Below, piece by piece: positions 1 through 12,370 of a DNA stretch of 64,000 bases. The notes beneath the pieces were generated by a model that worked only from the letters and a program-made list of their open reading frames with translations, ran no database searches and was not told the DNA's origin. A program made the position numbers and the translations under genes. Each line of letters begins with the position of its first letter. Within the stretch, counting starts at the first letter, position 1. This DNA is from Laccaria trichodermophora. Lineage: Eukaryota; Basidiomycota; Agaricomycetes; Agaricales; Hydnangiaceae. Location of the stretch: contig JACTVC010000002.1 in NCBI GenBank assembly GCA_018417955.1, forward strand, positions 62,001-126,000, given 5' to 3'.

Positions 1-947
1 TGGATGCCACAGCACACGACCGCGTCAATCCTTCTCATAAAAGCTTAAGAGTGTCCATTTTATGCTTGACAGTTCCGCACAATGTCCGAAAGCTGCGCGA
101 AGCCCTTTTTGCCCGAATGCCGTTATATTTCCCAAGCCAAAGTCTCGTTTGATCTTGTCCCAATCACCTCAAGCAATTGACTAAACTGCGTGATTTTGGA
201 TTGCGACCGTAAGGTACCTTATCTTTTACCCCAACGCACGATGACGAGGAAACGTAGGGCTTCTTGCTCCACTTCTCGCCCCAATCTCGCCCACGCCTTT
301 CACCCTCAATTTGCCCTCAATTGCCGCTCGCAAAGATTATCAAATACTACCCCTCGGTGGGACGTAATGTGATAACATAACCGTCGCGTCTCTCCAGGCT
401 CTGTGATTTCCTCTTTCTTGTTTTGGGAAAATGATAATCTAAAAATAAATTTAAAACCCAGAAAACCTTTGTTTCGGCCTTTCCGGTTGCTTCCCGGTGT
501 AAATGGGCGATCAGGCACCCCGTACCTTACTTAGGTCCCGATTAGGGTTGGTTTGCACGCAGCATCGCTATTGCAAGATGGCCAAAAAAAAAGCACAACT
601 GGCAAATGTCGATAAGTAAAGTCGCATCTGGTCTTCCATGTAGTTATTTCCCAAAAAATCTCTCCAGAATCCGAAGGCAGCCAGTTGAAGAAACGAGTGC
701 GATTGGCCTATATTTAAATTATTTTTAGGTTGGCACGGTTGAAGGTCGGGCTTATTGAGTACAGCCCTGACGGGAAACACAGCTGGCCAGTCATGAGCGC
801 TGTTGAGGCTTGAGGCAGACAATTAAAACCCAGCTTCCCACCACCCACGACAAGGCTGGCGCAGCCTCAGGCCATCAACCCCGCCCGTCGACTCGTCCCC
901 CACCCTCCGTCCTCCTCTTCCGCTTCCTCCCTTGGAGACCTTGTCCG
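1..947. other. 5' flanking DNA without a supported gene
   Basis: Short frames on both strands are unsupported by splice structure or recognisable protein. The last 100 bases before 948 are pyrimidine-rich, as expected of a fungal promoter/5' leader for the gene that starts at 948. Confidence 0.5.
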
Positions 948-2943
948 ATGGTAGTCTATGCATTCGGTCGGCGGGCGCTGGAGTTGGTAGTTTGGGGTTT
1001 GACGAGTGTTGCCCTTGTGCAGAGTGTCATCACATCTTTCCTACCGCAGGTCCGTCGTTGATCCTCAGTCTACGAAGAGAATTCGTGGCTAATTACCCCT
1101 TCTACAGTCCTTCTTTTTCGACTGGAACCTTCCTGGACAAACATACCCTATTCCCGTAACAGGTTCTCCCTAACTTATATGATCGGCACCAGAGCAGCTT
1201 CTTGACACCTCTCCTAGTTCAATGCGGAAACATCCATATCGTTTGGGAGCGAAGTACTGCAACAGGGTACGTTTGTTTGGCCATTTCATTATCCATTTCC
1301 ATGTCGATTTGTGCGATTCATCCAGCCCAAACAACGTTGGTCCATACTACCTTCAAATCTATACATCGTTAGTGAACAGCAACCTTTTGCCTCACCGCTC
1401 ATCACCTAACACCACAACAGGATCTACATTGTTCCAATTATCATCCCCGTTGGGAACGTCCTGACTTACGTGAGTTGGAATTAACAAAACTCTTGGATCG
1501 TGAGATTCTGACTCCTCCTTAGGACTGGCAAGTCCCTTTCCCACCGGGCACCCTTGTGAGCACTATCCGTCTAAAGACTAGACATACATTAAACATTTTG
1601 AGTCTATAGTACCAAATATGCATGGTGAGTTTCCTGTCTTCCCATCCTCCTTCTATTCTAAATCTTGACCACCAGTTCGACACAAACGGTAACACCGGAG
1701 GGTGTCAAGCCACGTACACAGTCATTGCTAATACAACGGTCACAACACCGACTTGCGCTAACGTTACCTTACCGCCCCTTCTTTCCATCGATGCCCAAGT
1801 TAATAATGGGCCGTTGTCGCAAGTTGGTTGGATCAATCAAGTCAGTCTCATTTGTAGCATCGTTGGTGACTCGAGCCTTCTTTCTAACTCTCCTCCAAAG
1901 TGCACCGATATTTCTATCACCCCGAAAAACGGGACGCCGCCATATTTGCTTACGGTTCGCCCGATTTTCCCTTCGGTCAACTCCATCCCCTGATAATTTG
2001 CTTTTACAGATTGCCCCTGCCCTACACCCACCGTACAACATTAGTAGCCCCGACATGCGGAGCATCAATTGGACAGTCAGTTTATCATGGGCATCACCGT
2101 TCTTTATTAGTGTCGTTGATTCAGCTGGGAATATGTGGGCGAATGGACTCTTGCACAGTGGTCAAGGAAGCAGTTCTGCTTGTCTTGCGGGGAATACTAC
2201 AAATACCGGGTGAGTAGTACCATGAATCCCATATCCTCCTTTCTTAAGGACAAATTTATAGCTCCGGCACAGTCAAATCAGTCGTAGCCATCGGTTCTGG
2301 TGTCGGCGGACTGGCTCTCGGCCTTTTCATTGGACTCTTAACCGCTTTCTTCTTCTTGAGGCGGCACTACAAGAAGAAGGATCGGCGTCGATCCGTATAT
2401 ATGGCAGACTCAATGCCAAATTCCCCTCGGGCGTTGCTCGATCCTCCGACTACGATGGGAACCTCTTCACAGTATGCGCCTATACCATTTGGAAACGTTG
2501 CGGATACTTCGTTGGGAAGCAGTAACCCTTCATCTGCAAGTAATTACATGGGTCGCTCATCGGGCTACGCTGTCGAACCTTTCGTAATGCCAGGAGAAGA
2601 TGGCCGTCGTAGTGAACTTCCTTCCGGACCTAGCCGTGCACTTTCCGCTGGCAATACTTCACATGCGCCGCAAAACCAAGTCTATGTCGTACACCACGAT
2701 AGCCAAGCACCCCCCGTTACTATCTATCATGAAGATGGTACTCAGGTCGTCGAATTACCACCCAGGTATCCTGCTGGAGCTTCCTCTCCGACGAGTGCAC
2801 GAAGTGTAAGCGATACCAGAAGCGATGGAGGACGGACGGAATCAACTTCGGAGCCACCGTCATTCCTTAGGGAGCATCGACGGCCAACTACGGTCAAGAA
2901 GCCCGCCAAGGAAACCGTCTATTTGAGCAACCCAACAACATAG
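948..2943 (+). CDS. single-pass secreted/membrane protein with Ser-rich cytoplasmic tail
   Basis: Eleven exons keep phase: 948-1049, 1108-1162, 1218-1266, 1326-1367, 1421-1469, 1523-1555, 1610-1624, 1676-1840, 1901-1954, 2010-2209, 2262-2943, giving 481 aa. The N-terminus (MVVYAFGRRALELVVWGLTS) is a hydrophobic signal or anchor. Residues about 35-255 form an extracellular region with N-glycosylation sites (NTT, NVT, NIS). A hydrophobic helix at about 261-286 (VVAIGSGVGGLALGLFIGLL) is followed by basic residues RRHYKKKDRRR, the stop-transfer signal. The remaining ~190 residues are Ser/Pro/Thr-rich and probably cytosolic. Small-exon genes with this layout are common and uncharacterised in Agaricomycetes. 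The function is unknown; a cell-surface sensor or wall-associated protein is only an inference from topology. The 15-base exon 1610-1624 is the least certain part. Confidence 0.8.
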
Positions 2944-3563
2944 CGTTTTTCCCTCCGCCCCACTCGCATCACTACTAACATTGCGCTGTTTTTCCGGAGA
3001 CGAACATAGTGCGGCGACGATTCTTCTTTCAGACTTTCGATCGAATACTTTCTTTTGTATCACTTTCGGTACCTTTTGAGTAGGATAAATTTCTTTGGGT
3101 CACATACAGTAGTATTTATTTACTCAACTTCAATTCCTTCCTTGGATTCTCGATTGTAATCTGATACCACCATATCAATGGTTCATTTTGATATTCTTCA
3201 AGTGTTCGATTTATTTGCAAATTTAAAGGAAGAAAAATCTCACTTTAATATTGAGTCTTCATCGAGTCAGACTTTGTCAGACAAAAGGAGTGAAGTCGTG
3301 AGTTAGCCGACGACGCATGATCCTCTTGCGTGGTACTACGGATAATTTAAAGAGTCGCTATCGTTGCAAGTTTAAATAAATCCTGCCATCTCCCATTTTC
3401 TCTCTCGTTTAAAGAATTTAAAAGCGCGAAGACCATTGACTTTGACTGACTCTATCAGGGAGCCGAGAGTGAAACTTGGTAAAGCCATACAAACAAAAAA
3501 TGAGTGTAAAGATAGCGTAAGTTCTGTTCTTACTGCATAGTCACATATTAATATTCATCCGTC
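2944..3563. other. intergenic spacer
   Basis: AT-rich 3' flank of the preceding gene and upstream region of the DUF4419 gene. I see no gene, tRNA or repeat. Confidence 0.5.
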
Positions 3564-4811
3564 ATGCCTGTAACATTCCATCCCAGCAACATTCCTGCAG
3601 AATCTTTTACAAAAGCAATTGGCGCTTACTCGGCGGAAGGGCTTTTGGCCGCCGCCTGCCCCAATCAACGCGCGCAATGCGATGAAATTCTCAAGTCCTC
3701 TTTCTCCGAGACTGACAACAGAGACATACTACCCAAAACCAACGGCTTCGTCCACACGGTCGTAGAAGCTTACAATAACCACCGTTGCTTGATCATCCGC
3801 CCGGACGACGTCTGGGCCGCCATCCTCGTTCAGTTGAGTTTCTACATAAATGCACACGGCAAAGAACTTCGTTCCGTGTTCGTCTCCCATGAAGGGAAGA
3901 AGATGCTTACAGTCACCTCGCTAAAGACCCTAGAATCAACGGAATTTGGCGCTATGGCCGTAGCTATGACCGACGAAATTATGAAGAACGTGAACGATCC
4001 CGCTCTACGTGATTGGATCCTTCCTCAATTCACGACGACAACCCCAACTGACACGGTCGTCTTCTCCGCGCTTATGATGGCGACGATGAAGACTTACTTC
4101 ACTTACCGTTTTAGATTCGGTTGTGGTCTGCCACGGGTGACGCTCGAAGGCGAAAAATCAGACTGGGAGGCTATTCTTGAAAGATTAGAAAGGCTCAAGG
4201 AATACGAGTTACGGACCATCGCTTGGTATCACTTACTTAAACCGGTTAGTTCGAACTTCGTACGGGCATTCGAGGATCCGGAGGGCGTTGAGAATCTCGA
4301 TTTTTGGAACCGTGTTTGTAGTCCGAGGCATAGGGGAGCGGCGCATCGTATCTCGGAGGGTGGGTTACTGCCTTTTGTGCTTTCAAAGAAAACGGCGATT
4401 GGATTGGCCAGAATTTGAATTGGGCGGTAGGTCTTTTATGATACTGAGGTTGAGAATTGAGTTGACCTCTACATTCTCCAGCTCGTCAATGAGGCTGATC
4501 CCGCAACGCTTTCTGCAGAAGATTTTTTCAGGATTTATGGAAACGCGGCCGGCGCACACTTGTCTTCACTGGTAATAGACGGCGCCCAGTACCATGAGGT
4601 GGATAACGAGAAAATCCCGTTTGGATTTGCCGAAGTTGATGTCCTCGTCGAGACTCAGCGTTGCCAGATGACCGTCGGCTTGATTGGGTTGCAAATATGT
4701 TCTAGTGGTGATAAACAAAAGTCCAAATCTGGGCAGAGAGATACTGTCAAACCCGTTTCGGGTTGGTGGTTATTCTCAAAAATCGTAAAGAGTGCAAATG
4801 AGCAAAAATAG
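3564..4811 (+). CDS. DUF4419 family protein, interrupted by an apparent 1-base frameshift
   Basis: Exon 1 starts at ATG 3564 and exon 2 is 4482-4811 (intron 4427-4481). The expected product is about 397 aa. The core NGFVHTVVEAYNNHRCLIIR and PDDVWAAILVQLSFYINAHG, and the C-terminal PFGFAEVDVLV and SGWWLF, match the fungal DUF4419 family (function unknown). The frame that encodes FWNRVCSPRHR up to about 4334 does not encode the next conserved block. GSGASYLGGWVTAFCAF lies in another frame from about 4337 and runs to the donor at 4427. The shift falls in a GGGG run at 4333-4336. Either the assembly lost one G or the allele is a recent pseudogene. As printed, the first frame stops at 4416-4418. 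Confidence 0.75.
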
Positions 4812-4979
4812 ATACGTGTATAGTGGTCGACCGCGATGTGAGGGCTTCAATTGTGTAGATAAAATTGGTCCATGGAGCTATATAACATTGGATTCATGAG
4901 CCGTTGACGAGTTAATTCCAGATGAGGAGAACATACATTTTTTCAACACCTGTACAGCTGTGAAGATTAAAGCTCTTGC

Positions 4980-6100
4980 TGCAGCCGAGCATCTTCTCCG
5001 ATATTCTGCAGCGCCTCCAACTCTAATGGAAGGTCGTCCTCAGGTAATTCACCTTTGATGTCGATGAGTGCCCGTTCAAGCTTAGGCGCCCCCGCCTCAC
5101 GCGCAGTTAGCATCTGAGCAAGCCCACCCGACGTCTGGGAACTCTATAGAATCAATTGCCATAACAGCGATGGTGCTTCTGCACAACTGCTGGAACCCCG
5201 TCACCAATTCCTCGGAAAGGCCTTCATGGAACTTCGTTCGTGGAGATACAATAAATTGAGCTTGGTGTTTAGCGCCATAGAAGCCCCCTCAAACCATTCA
5301 CGTTGAGATCTTCGGGGCCTAGATAAAGCGTCAAGAACTGCGAAGCGAGAACGTCAAGCGGATGAAGGCGTCCTTTACGATTAGTTTTTGCATACGAATA
5401 CGCCAATGGAGTCTGGAAGCCGAATCTGTGCGGATTGGCAGGCCGACATGTCAGTTGGAAAATAAATTCCGCCGATACTTGAGGTTTCCATGTGTATGTA
5501 GGCACTGCTCGAGAAAGTTGTATCGCTTGCTGATGTCCAACTCGGCCACAAGATACACCACTATAAGCTGTTGCCAGGGAACGTGGTCCGATAAGGGGCA
5601 GGCGAAATAATATGTGCGGGTGTGAGTTAGCTTCGGAAACGGGTGAATCACCCTCCAGATCCTATCCACTCCAGGCGCGTCTTGCTTTACCAGATCTGGA
5701 AAATCGAGAGTTCCATGCGAGAGTGTTGGGAATAGGCGTTCTTTCATATTAAGCAGGCAAGGCAGAGGATCTTCAAACAAGGAAAGGTTGATTAGCTTCC
5801 AGCGGCGGTGATGTTTCACTAGCGGAGAGATAATATCATTCATAACTTCTTGTTCTTCCTGGTCAGGGTCCGTTGATTGTTTCAAGCTTAGAAGTGGAGT
5901 GGAAAGAGCAACGACTCTCCAGTGTCCACATACCTGGCCGAGAATCATCGGACTGGCGAGGTGTTCGTCCTAGACGGAAAGGAAGTTGGGTTTTTCGGAG
6001 TCTGGGAGTGGCATTTCGCGCAGCTCGATGATCTGCATAGATCCTTTGTCAAAAGTTCAGCGGGTAGGCGGTCAATTCGAGCAGGGCACTCAGGGAAAAA
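4980..6100 (-). pseudogene. decayed F-box-like gene
   Basis: Read on the minus strand, MILGQVCGHWRVVALSTPLL (from 5948) is the signature that follows the F-box in the large Agaricales F-box family. It continues open to about 5451. The upstream F-box itself (about 5950-6100) and the downstream LRR-like part are spread over different frames with stops. A C-terminal tail near 4985-5100 contains LPLELEALQNIGED. No set of introns restores a continuous protein, so I call it a relic. An intact gene with unusual splicing cannot be excluded. Confidence 0.5.
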
Positions 6101-6544
6101 GTCGAGTGGATGTTGAGAGAAACCGATTTATCAATAGATCTGTGAGGCGGTCTTGTTACCTCTTGCCATACCGTAGGAAGGCGGGGACGCACTGAGATAA
6201 TTTGAGCTGCGTCGCTAAGCTCTCAGATGCACGCTCAATCTGAGTGCTATTGTTCGGAAACAACGCCTTTGTGCGCTTGTCTTCCTTCCTTCTTTCTGTA
6301 TTTCGCTTGCATTGTGTGGGCGGTCGCTGGCAAACAAATAGGCCAAACCTGAGAGGAAATTTGATACAACTGATGGGAAGTTAAGAGGAAGTGTTGGAGG
6401 ACCAGGTTGAAGAAAGAAGCGATGCAACACGTGACGAGTTGTTCCGAGTCTCTGAGTCTCATCAATTTCAACTTGATGCGAATCGCTCTTTCTGAAGTAC
6501 TTGCATCCATTGTGCATCCACGCTGCCACTCAAAGAACAACAAT

Positions 6545-7839
6545 ATGGATACGTTTCCTGACGAGATATGGATGTCCATATTTTCAGAAGCTTGCATCGA
6601 CGACGGCACTACAGGACGCTGGTTAGAACTCGTCTCAAAAGATTTTCAACGATTATCGAAACCATTCAAATACCAATCGATTTGCTTGCGCAGGGCCAAG
6701 CAAATTATCACGTTCGATTCAATCGTGAAGAGCCTCCCTCCTGGGTTCAACGACGTCCAATATCTGCACATCACATGGCCCCACCCCTTCCTCGATGTTT
6801 CCGATGATGAAAGTGACGACAATTACTTGGCCAGCACAGACGACGAATCTGCGTGGACCGACGTCGATTCTGATGACGATGGTGTCACACCTCCTAGTAG
6901 TGAAGGTGATGGTGAGGAGGGTCTCGACATTACTTCGAAAGGCAGCAGCGACTTGGAGGGCAATGAATACGAATCTCTCACCTTGGAAGAAGAACAGGAG
7001 ATAATTGCGGACGCAGAATTCGTTATGGATCGGGGAGATCTAGACGCACCAGTCGAGATCGTGACCGGCTCCTCTTACAGTTATCCTGCCGAGTTGGCTC
7101 GCGGAAATCAGGATATCCAAAAGGCCATACATGGCATACTTGCAGCTATCGCATCTTCGTTGCGCATCCTGAGCATCCACTCGGCGAATGGCCAGGACAG
7201 CATGTCTATCGCAGAACTGATCCCGTTTCCGATGCCCGTTCTTTCAGGGCTATTTCTTTGCTGTAAAGCTGGCTGCCTTACGAAGGATCATGTCCCGCGC
7301 AAATTCCCCCGATCCCACCATATCCCCTCCCTCGCTCCGCAATTCAGTAAATTACAATTTCCATCATTGTCACAGGCTCATATCGCCGGATTTGCATGGC
7401 CGGAGCCCCCGTACATTATGATGAACAACATCTCGCCTCAGTTGAGGCACTTGCGCCTGCAGCGAAATCACTTAAAGTAGGGGCTTCACATCATCGATGC
7501 TTGCTTTATTTTTCTCACAACAAAGCCAACAGCTGGCGTGCTCCGAGTTCTTGGAAAAATAAGCCGGATAGGTCAAGCCTTTTCCTCTATATTGACTTAC
7601 CCACCCAAACACCGGTCGCCAGAGAGGCAGTAGACATATGGCGGAATGCGAGAGAGCTTGAAGATTATTCGACGTTCGCCAGCCTAATAGGCATGGAGTC
7701 ACCAGAGGATTATCTACCTGAAAGGTGGGAGAGGAGATGGCGTGCACAAACACGCGGCCGATTAGACGTTTCTGAGTGGTTTGAGGGTGACAATCGCTTC
7801 GATGTAGATGCTGAGACAGGAGCCCGCAAAATCAGCTAA
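6545..7839 (+). CDS. F-box-like protein with acidic insert (paralog of the gene at 21.4-22.5 kb)
   Basis: Exons 6545-7476 and 7533-7839 give 412 aa. The start at 6545 (MDTFPDEIWMSIF) places the F-box-like helix at the N-terminus, as in the paralog; an upstream in-frame extension to 6407 lacks support. Residues 1-45 look like an F-box (FPDEIW, LVSKDFQRLSKPFKYQS). A marker motif FLDVSDDESDDNY is followed by a long Asp/Glu/Ser-rich segment, then an LRR-like tail (LRHLRLQRNHL). F-box proteins recruit substrates to SCF ubiquitin ligases through Skp1; the substrate is unknown. The acceptor chosen at 7532 is the one that keeps exon 2 open, and that exon's length resembles the paralog's C-terminal exon. 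Confidence 0.8.
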
Positions 7840-8203
7840 CTTGAAGAGGGTAAAGCGAAAGGAATATATACGATCCGTTCACCTACATTGCAAGGCAACT
7901 GTCACTAGATATCTGGTACTTTAAAGTATCATTGGAAGTACAAACTTAGTGACGACCTCACAGATGACTTCTGGATCACAAAAACCAAGCGTCATATGTA
8001 AAGCTTCAGACTCTGGTATAATTCTGCGCGTCCGGATTGTGTCAGGACGCGTCGAGGCTTGACGCGTTCCACGACCGGCGTTTGCCGGTCTAGGGTCATC
8101 CGAAAAATCAGGCCACCACTCAGAAAAATCAGGGATGGTCATATAACACGTCCTCCATACAAAACCTCCTCACCGACCTCGACGACCTCAACGTCGCCTT
8201 TCA
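7840..8203. other. intergenic region, ERG1 promoter side
   Basis: Short spacer between the F-box gene and squalene epoxidase. It holds only frames that shadow neither gene convincingly. No repeat is seen. Confidence 0.4.
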
Positions 8204-9826
8204 ATGTCATTTTCAAACGCGTACGACGTGCTCATCGTCGGTGCCGGCATAGCTGGTTGTTCTCTCGCCCATGGACTATCCACCATCCCTCGCTCAAAAC
8301 CACTCCGAATATGTCTCCTTGAACGCTCGCTCGCCGAGCCAGATAGGATTGTGGGCGAGCTTTTACAGCCCGGGGGCGTCATAGCTTTGCGAAAACTGGG
8401 GATCGAGAAGTGTCTGGAAGGAATTGACGCTATACCCGTGAAGGGGTACTGTGTAGTGGAGGACGGCAAGTCTGTGGAAATACCCTATCCAGGACGACAT
8501 GAAGGACGGAGCTTTCATCATGGGAGATTCATAATGGCGTTACGCGCCGCGGCAAAGGAAGCGAAGGGGGTGGACGTTGTTGAAGCAACTGTGACGGAGC
8601 TCGTGGAGCAAAATGGTCGGGTGGTTGGCGTGAAAGCCACAAACTCGGGAGAGAAGGAAGAATACAGAGCTGACCTCGTCGTCGTCGCCGACGGGTGTTT
8701 CTCCAACTTCCGCACGGCAGTTATGGGTCCTTCTATCGGCAAGTCGATAACTAGGAGCCATTTCGTTGGTGCCATACTAGAAGATGCGTCGCTGCCCATC
8801 CCCAACCACGGTACCGTCGCGCTGGTGAAAGGATTCGGTCCCGTGCTGCTCTATCAGATTGGCGAACACGACACGCGGATACTCATTGATGTAAAGGCGC
8901 CCCTTCCTCCCGATATCAAGTCTCACATCCTCGTCAATATCGTACCCCAACTGCCTCCTATCCTCCAACAACCTATACGAATCGCTCTGGACAAGGACCG
9001 CTTACGACGCATGCCCAACTCCTTCCTTCCTGCCGTGTCACAGGGCACCACCACGAAACCTGGTGTCTTCCTACTCGGTGACTCATGGAACATGCGGCAC
9101 CCACTTACTGGGGGAGGTATGACCGTAGCTCTGAATGACGTAGTCATTCTGCGCTCACTGCTGGCCAACGTCGACCTGCGACAATGGTCGGAGGTCCAAA
9201 AGGTGTTACAGACGTGGCACTGGAGTCGGAAACCGCTCGCATCGACCGTGAACATCCTCAGTGTGGCGCTGTACGATCTTTTTGGCGCGGACGATGAAGA
9301 GCTGAAGGTTCTTCGGACGGGGTGCTTCAAGTATTTTGAACGTGGCGGGGAATGTGTTAATGGGCCTGTATCGTTACTTTCTGGGTACGTCTTCGTTCTG
9401 TGACGTTTGCTTACGCTAACCAACCACCCCACTAGAATCGCACCATCACCTCTCCTCCTCGCAACCCACTTTTTCGCAGTCGCATTTTACTCCATCTGGG
9501 TCATGTTCACCCACCCCGTCCAGGTCGGTACGATCAAAGGTCAGCCTGTATACGCACGGCCTCTGCTACATCACTACCCAGCTCTCTTCTTCAAGGGTAT
9601 ACGTGTGGTGCGTCTCTTCCCTTTTCTATGCATATCTCGTCCTAATCCCACCACACAGTTCTGGACAGCGTGCGTGGTATTTGGTCCCCTTCTCTGGTCC
9701 GAAATTAGGTGGTGGGGAACAGGGGACAGCATAAAGTCGTCGTTGACGATCGCCGGGTTGCCTGTCCTTCTTGGGCTGGTAGCGATTGGATGGATGATGT
9801 ATGGCGCTGTTGAGGCTCTGGGGTGA
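8204..9826 (+). CDS. ERG1: squalene epoxidase (squalene monooxygenase)
   Basis: Exons 8204-9384, 9436-9607 and 9659-9826 give 506 aa, the usual size for fungal Erg1. It catalyses FAD- and O2-dependent conversion of squalene to 2,3-oxidosqualene in ergosterol synthesis at the ER membrane. The Rossmann FAD motif GAGIAG is at residues 13-18, the DG motif (VVVADG) at 159-164, and the second FAD motif GDSWNMRHPLTGGGMTVAL at 292-310 is intact. The conserved NGPVSLLSG block ends exon 1. The C-terminal two exons encode hydrophobic helices (PLLLATHFFAVAFYSIWVMF; then a second from FWTACVVFGPLLW), the membrane anchor. The start codon sits 20 residues before the FAD glycines, so no N-terminal membrane extension is present. 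Confidence 0.96.
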
Positions 9827-10304
9827 CTTCTTATTTATCGTCTCAAAAAATTATTGTATAGACGGCACCTTTGGTCAGGGACTAATAGCAGTAGTTAGAT
9901 AATTATACCGTTCTTATTTTCGCCCTGCCCAGGAAAAAGTAAACTTATCATTGTCCACAGAGATGGACCTTCCTGAGCTTTTGGGATTGTTGGGGATGAG
10001 AGACGCACTTGATTGTATCCATCTTTGATTGACTGCGACTACGGTCATGGACATGCCTACACTGGTCAAGGTCGTCACTAGGGATCGAGAGTTTTCAACG
10101 TGTTGTTTTGAAGCGCAAGGAATTTAGTCAGAACAACAGTGTAAACGTTTTCAACGCCCTACCTAAAAAAACAATGCAAAAAATATCTTACTATGGTAGA
10201 ACTTGCCATGGTAGAACCTTGAATTTCAACTTGAACTTACCAATGGCATTTTAAAGCCAAGGATGAATGGGCATTAGATGTACAGTGAAAGTAGTCAACG
10301 CTGT
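9827..10304. other. intergenic spacer between convergent genes
   Basis: 3' flanks of ERG1 and of the galectin-fusion gene. The block 10,235-10,320 (GGCATTTTAAAGCCAAGGAT and following) is repeated at about 12,285-12,385 as part of the tandem duplication. No gene is seen. Confidence 0.5.
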
Positions 10305-11924
10305 CTACGATGTAACCCTTGTAATAACATCAGCAAATGAACTGTAGGCCGTCATTGCAAGGGTCTTTGAGAAGAGGAGCTGATCCATGTCCTTATCATA
10401 AGCCACAGCGACACCATCCTTCTTGATCCGCTTTTCAAAATGAGCGGCGGTGATATAGTCGACCATCACCTGATAACGGTCTCCATTATCGTAAATAACG
10501 ATGGTCGGATTGGGCTCTTTAAAAAGTCCTTTCATCGGCACTCTCTCCTCCCGGCCCCATTGGTTGTTACTAAAATGGTTGAAGAGGATAGAATCCTCGC
10601 TCGGACGAATGCTGAAATGGACATAGTTGTTCGATGCATCGAGAATATTTATCCAGACCCGGACACCTCCTTTACGAGAGCGGCAAGAATCCATGTTCAA
10701 GCCGGAAGATTGGAATATGAGAACCCCGCCTGCCTTGAATGGCGCTTCCAATCTTATAGTTTCATGGATGGGCAGAAGGTAAAACTTCTTGCCCTTGTTC
10801 TTGTCTGGACGGAGAGTGTCTGTCGGCCTCATCGATAACCATGAAGGGTCGCAATGTCCAGGAACTGACAGACAGGTCAAACCGGCATCGGGTTAACATC
10901 GTCAGGCAATTCACTCACCCAGTGCGATATCGGGTTTTAGTAAGCGATGGGGTGTACGAACCACTGCTACGGGATCATCTTGATCATTACCCAGATACGC
11001 ATCTTCCGTGAGAGATAGAGTAGCATCCGTCCTCATGGGGACCTCGCTAGCGACGTCCTTGAAGATTTGAATTTCTTCAGTATCTGGAACAACAAGGTCT
11101 TCTATCCTTGCGATACATGCTGTCAAAGAGGCAATGGTGTGTGGAGGAGGAACAGAAAACGTGTCAATTCGTCCCAAGTAGATACCACTCTCCTCGAAAC
11201 ATGTTTTTGACTTGATCGCACCCTCTAGTGAATAAGGGCGATAGTGGACTGTAATAAGGGATAAGAAAATCTCAAGGACGGAGGGTAGTCCTCACTATAG
11301 CGAGTTATTCCGAAGTCAGAAAGATCCCGCTCTGCCAACTGCAGTTGCTGCACAGTACCAGCTCGCTGCTGACCCTCGAGAACTAACGCCATTGGCTCCT
11401 GCGGAGATAACCCTGGTCCTGAGGATGCCACAAGCGAAAGCCGTGCAGAGTCGTCTTTAGCAGTTAAGCAGAAGAGGGGCACGAACAACTTTGCTGTATC
11501 TGCAAGCGAAGACGAGAATCCTTCGATGTAGCACAGATGCCTCTTAAGGGACGCAGCCGTATGTGGAGGTGCAACAAGCTTTGCAAGGGTGCGACCGATG
11601 AACGGCTCACGATCGCAGGAGTAGACCGGATGTTGAGATTTTATGGGCCCGTCTTTGGTGTACAAACGGTAGTAAACTGTTCCTCCGAGGATGAGTATTT
11701 TTTCCAAAGGAGTTTAAGTAATTGCACCGCACCATATTGAGGGCTTTTCTTGGTCAACACCCCTGATAATTGTAGGTTAGGGTCTGGGGGCTGCAATCAA
11801 AGTAAGTCTGGTAGACTGGTCAAGACTACTTTTACGCTCACCTGATTCTGATCATCCCCGATGCCCCGATGCTCCGATGGGGGGATTGGTTGTTGGGAAA
11901 TGGCGGCATAGTAGAACCTGTCAT
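10305..11924 (-). pseudogene. galectin-fusion gene, copy 1, with disrupted 5' end
   Basis: Three exons match copy 2 one for one: 11296 upward (first 'VYYRLY' module), 10919-11248 (second module, LGRIDTFSVPPPHTIAS) and 10305-10864 (galectin domain with VHFSIR, LFNH, WGREERV, IYDNGDRYQVMVDY). The conserved first exon is visible at 11842-11924 (MTGSTMPPFPNNQSPHRSIG), but it is 28 bases shorter than in copy 2. The start of exon 2 carries indels, so the MTGS exon, the 5' part of exon 2 and the VYYRLY module lie in three different frames. No ATG precedes VYYRLY in frame. The gene is either broken at its 5' end or uses an unseen first exon; everything from VYYRLY on is open. See copy 2 for the domain description. 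Confidence 0.6.
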
Positions 11925-12370
11925 GAGGGAGGCGTCTAACTGGGACAAGAATGACTTGAAGTAAGTCAAGAGGTTGGCGGCGGCGCCAATGTGTAGTAGA
12001 ACGTCACGCGCACGGACCACTGGATCCCACACTCTCCTAGACAGACTTCGATATTATGTGAAGTCGTACCTTTGTTCACGTAGCTTTTCTTGGGCTTTTC
12101 ACTACTTTTCATCGTGGCCACACCATCTCCACTTCTTCACGTCGTCAAAGGACCGCCATATCCGTAGCCGTTGGAACTCACCTTCACCATTGTATCAACA
12201 TTGTATAACCAAGTCTTGTTTTCATCAATCCGCGTCCCGTTGTAACTGACCAGTGGCATTTTGAAGCCAAAAACGGAAGGGAAGGCGACGGCATTTTGAA
12301 GCCAAGGATGAAAGGGAAGGAGATGTCATGATTGGACCTTGTGATATACAGTGAATGTAGTCAACGCTTT

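Noticed and set aside
306..822. Minus-strand frames near the left edge
   Set aside because: Low-complexity, no start context or homology; they lie in the presumed promoter region of the first gene.
4310..4340. A 20-nt intron (GTTTGT...CATAG) that would restore the DUF4419 frame
   Set aside because: Far shorter than any other intron here (35 nt or more), and it would delete residues normally present between FWNR and GSG; a missing G explains the data better.
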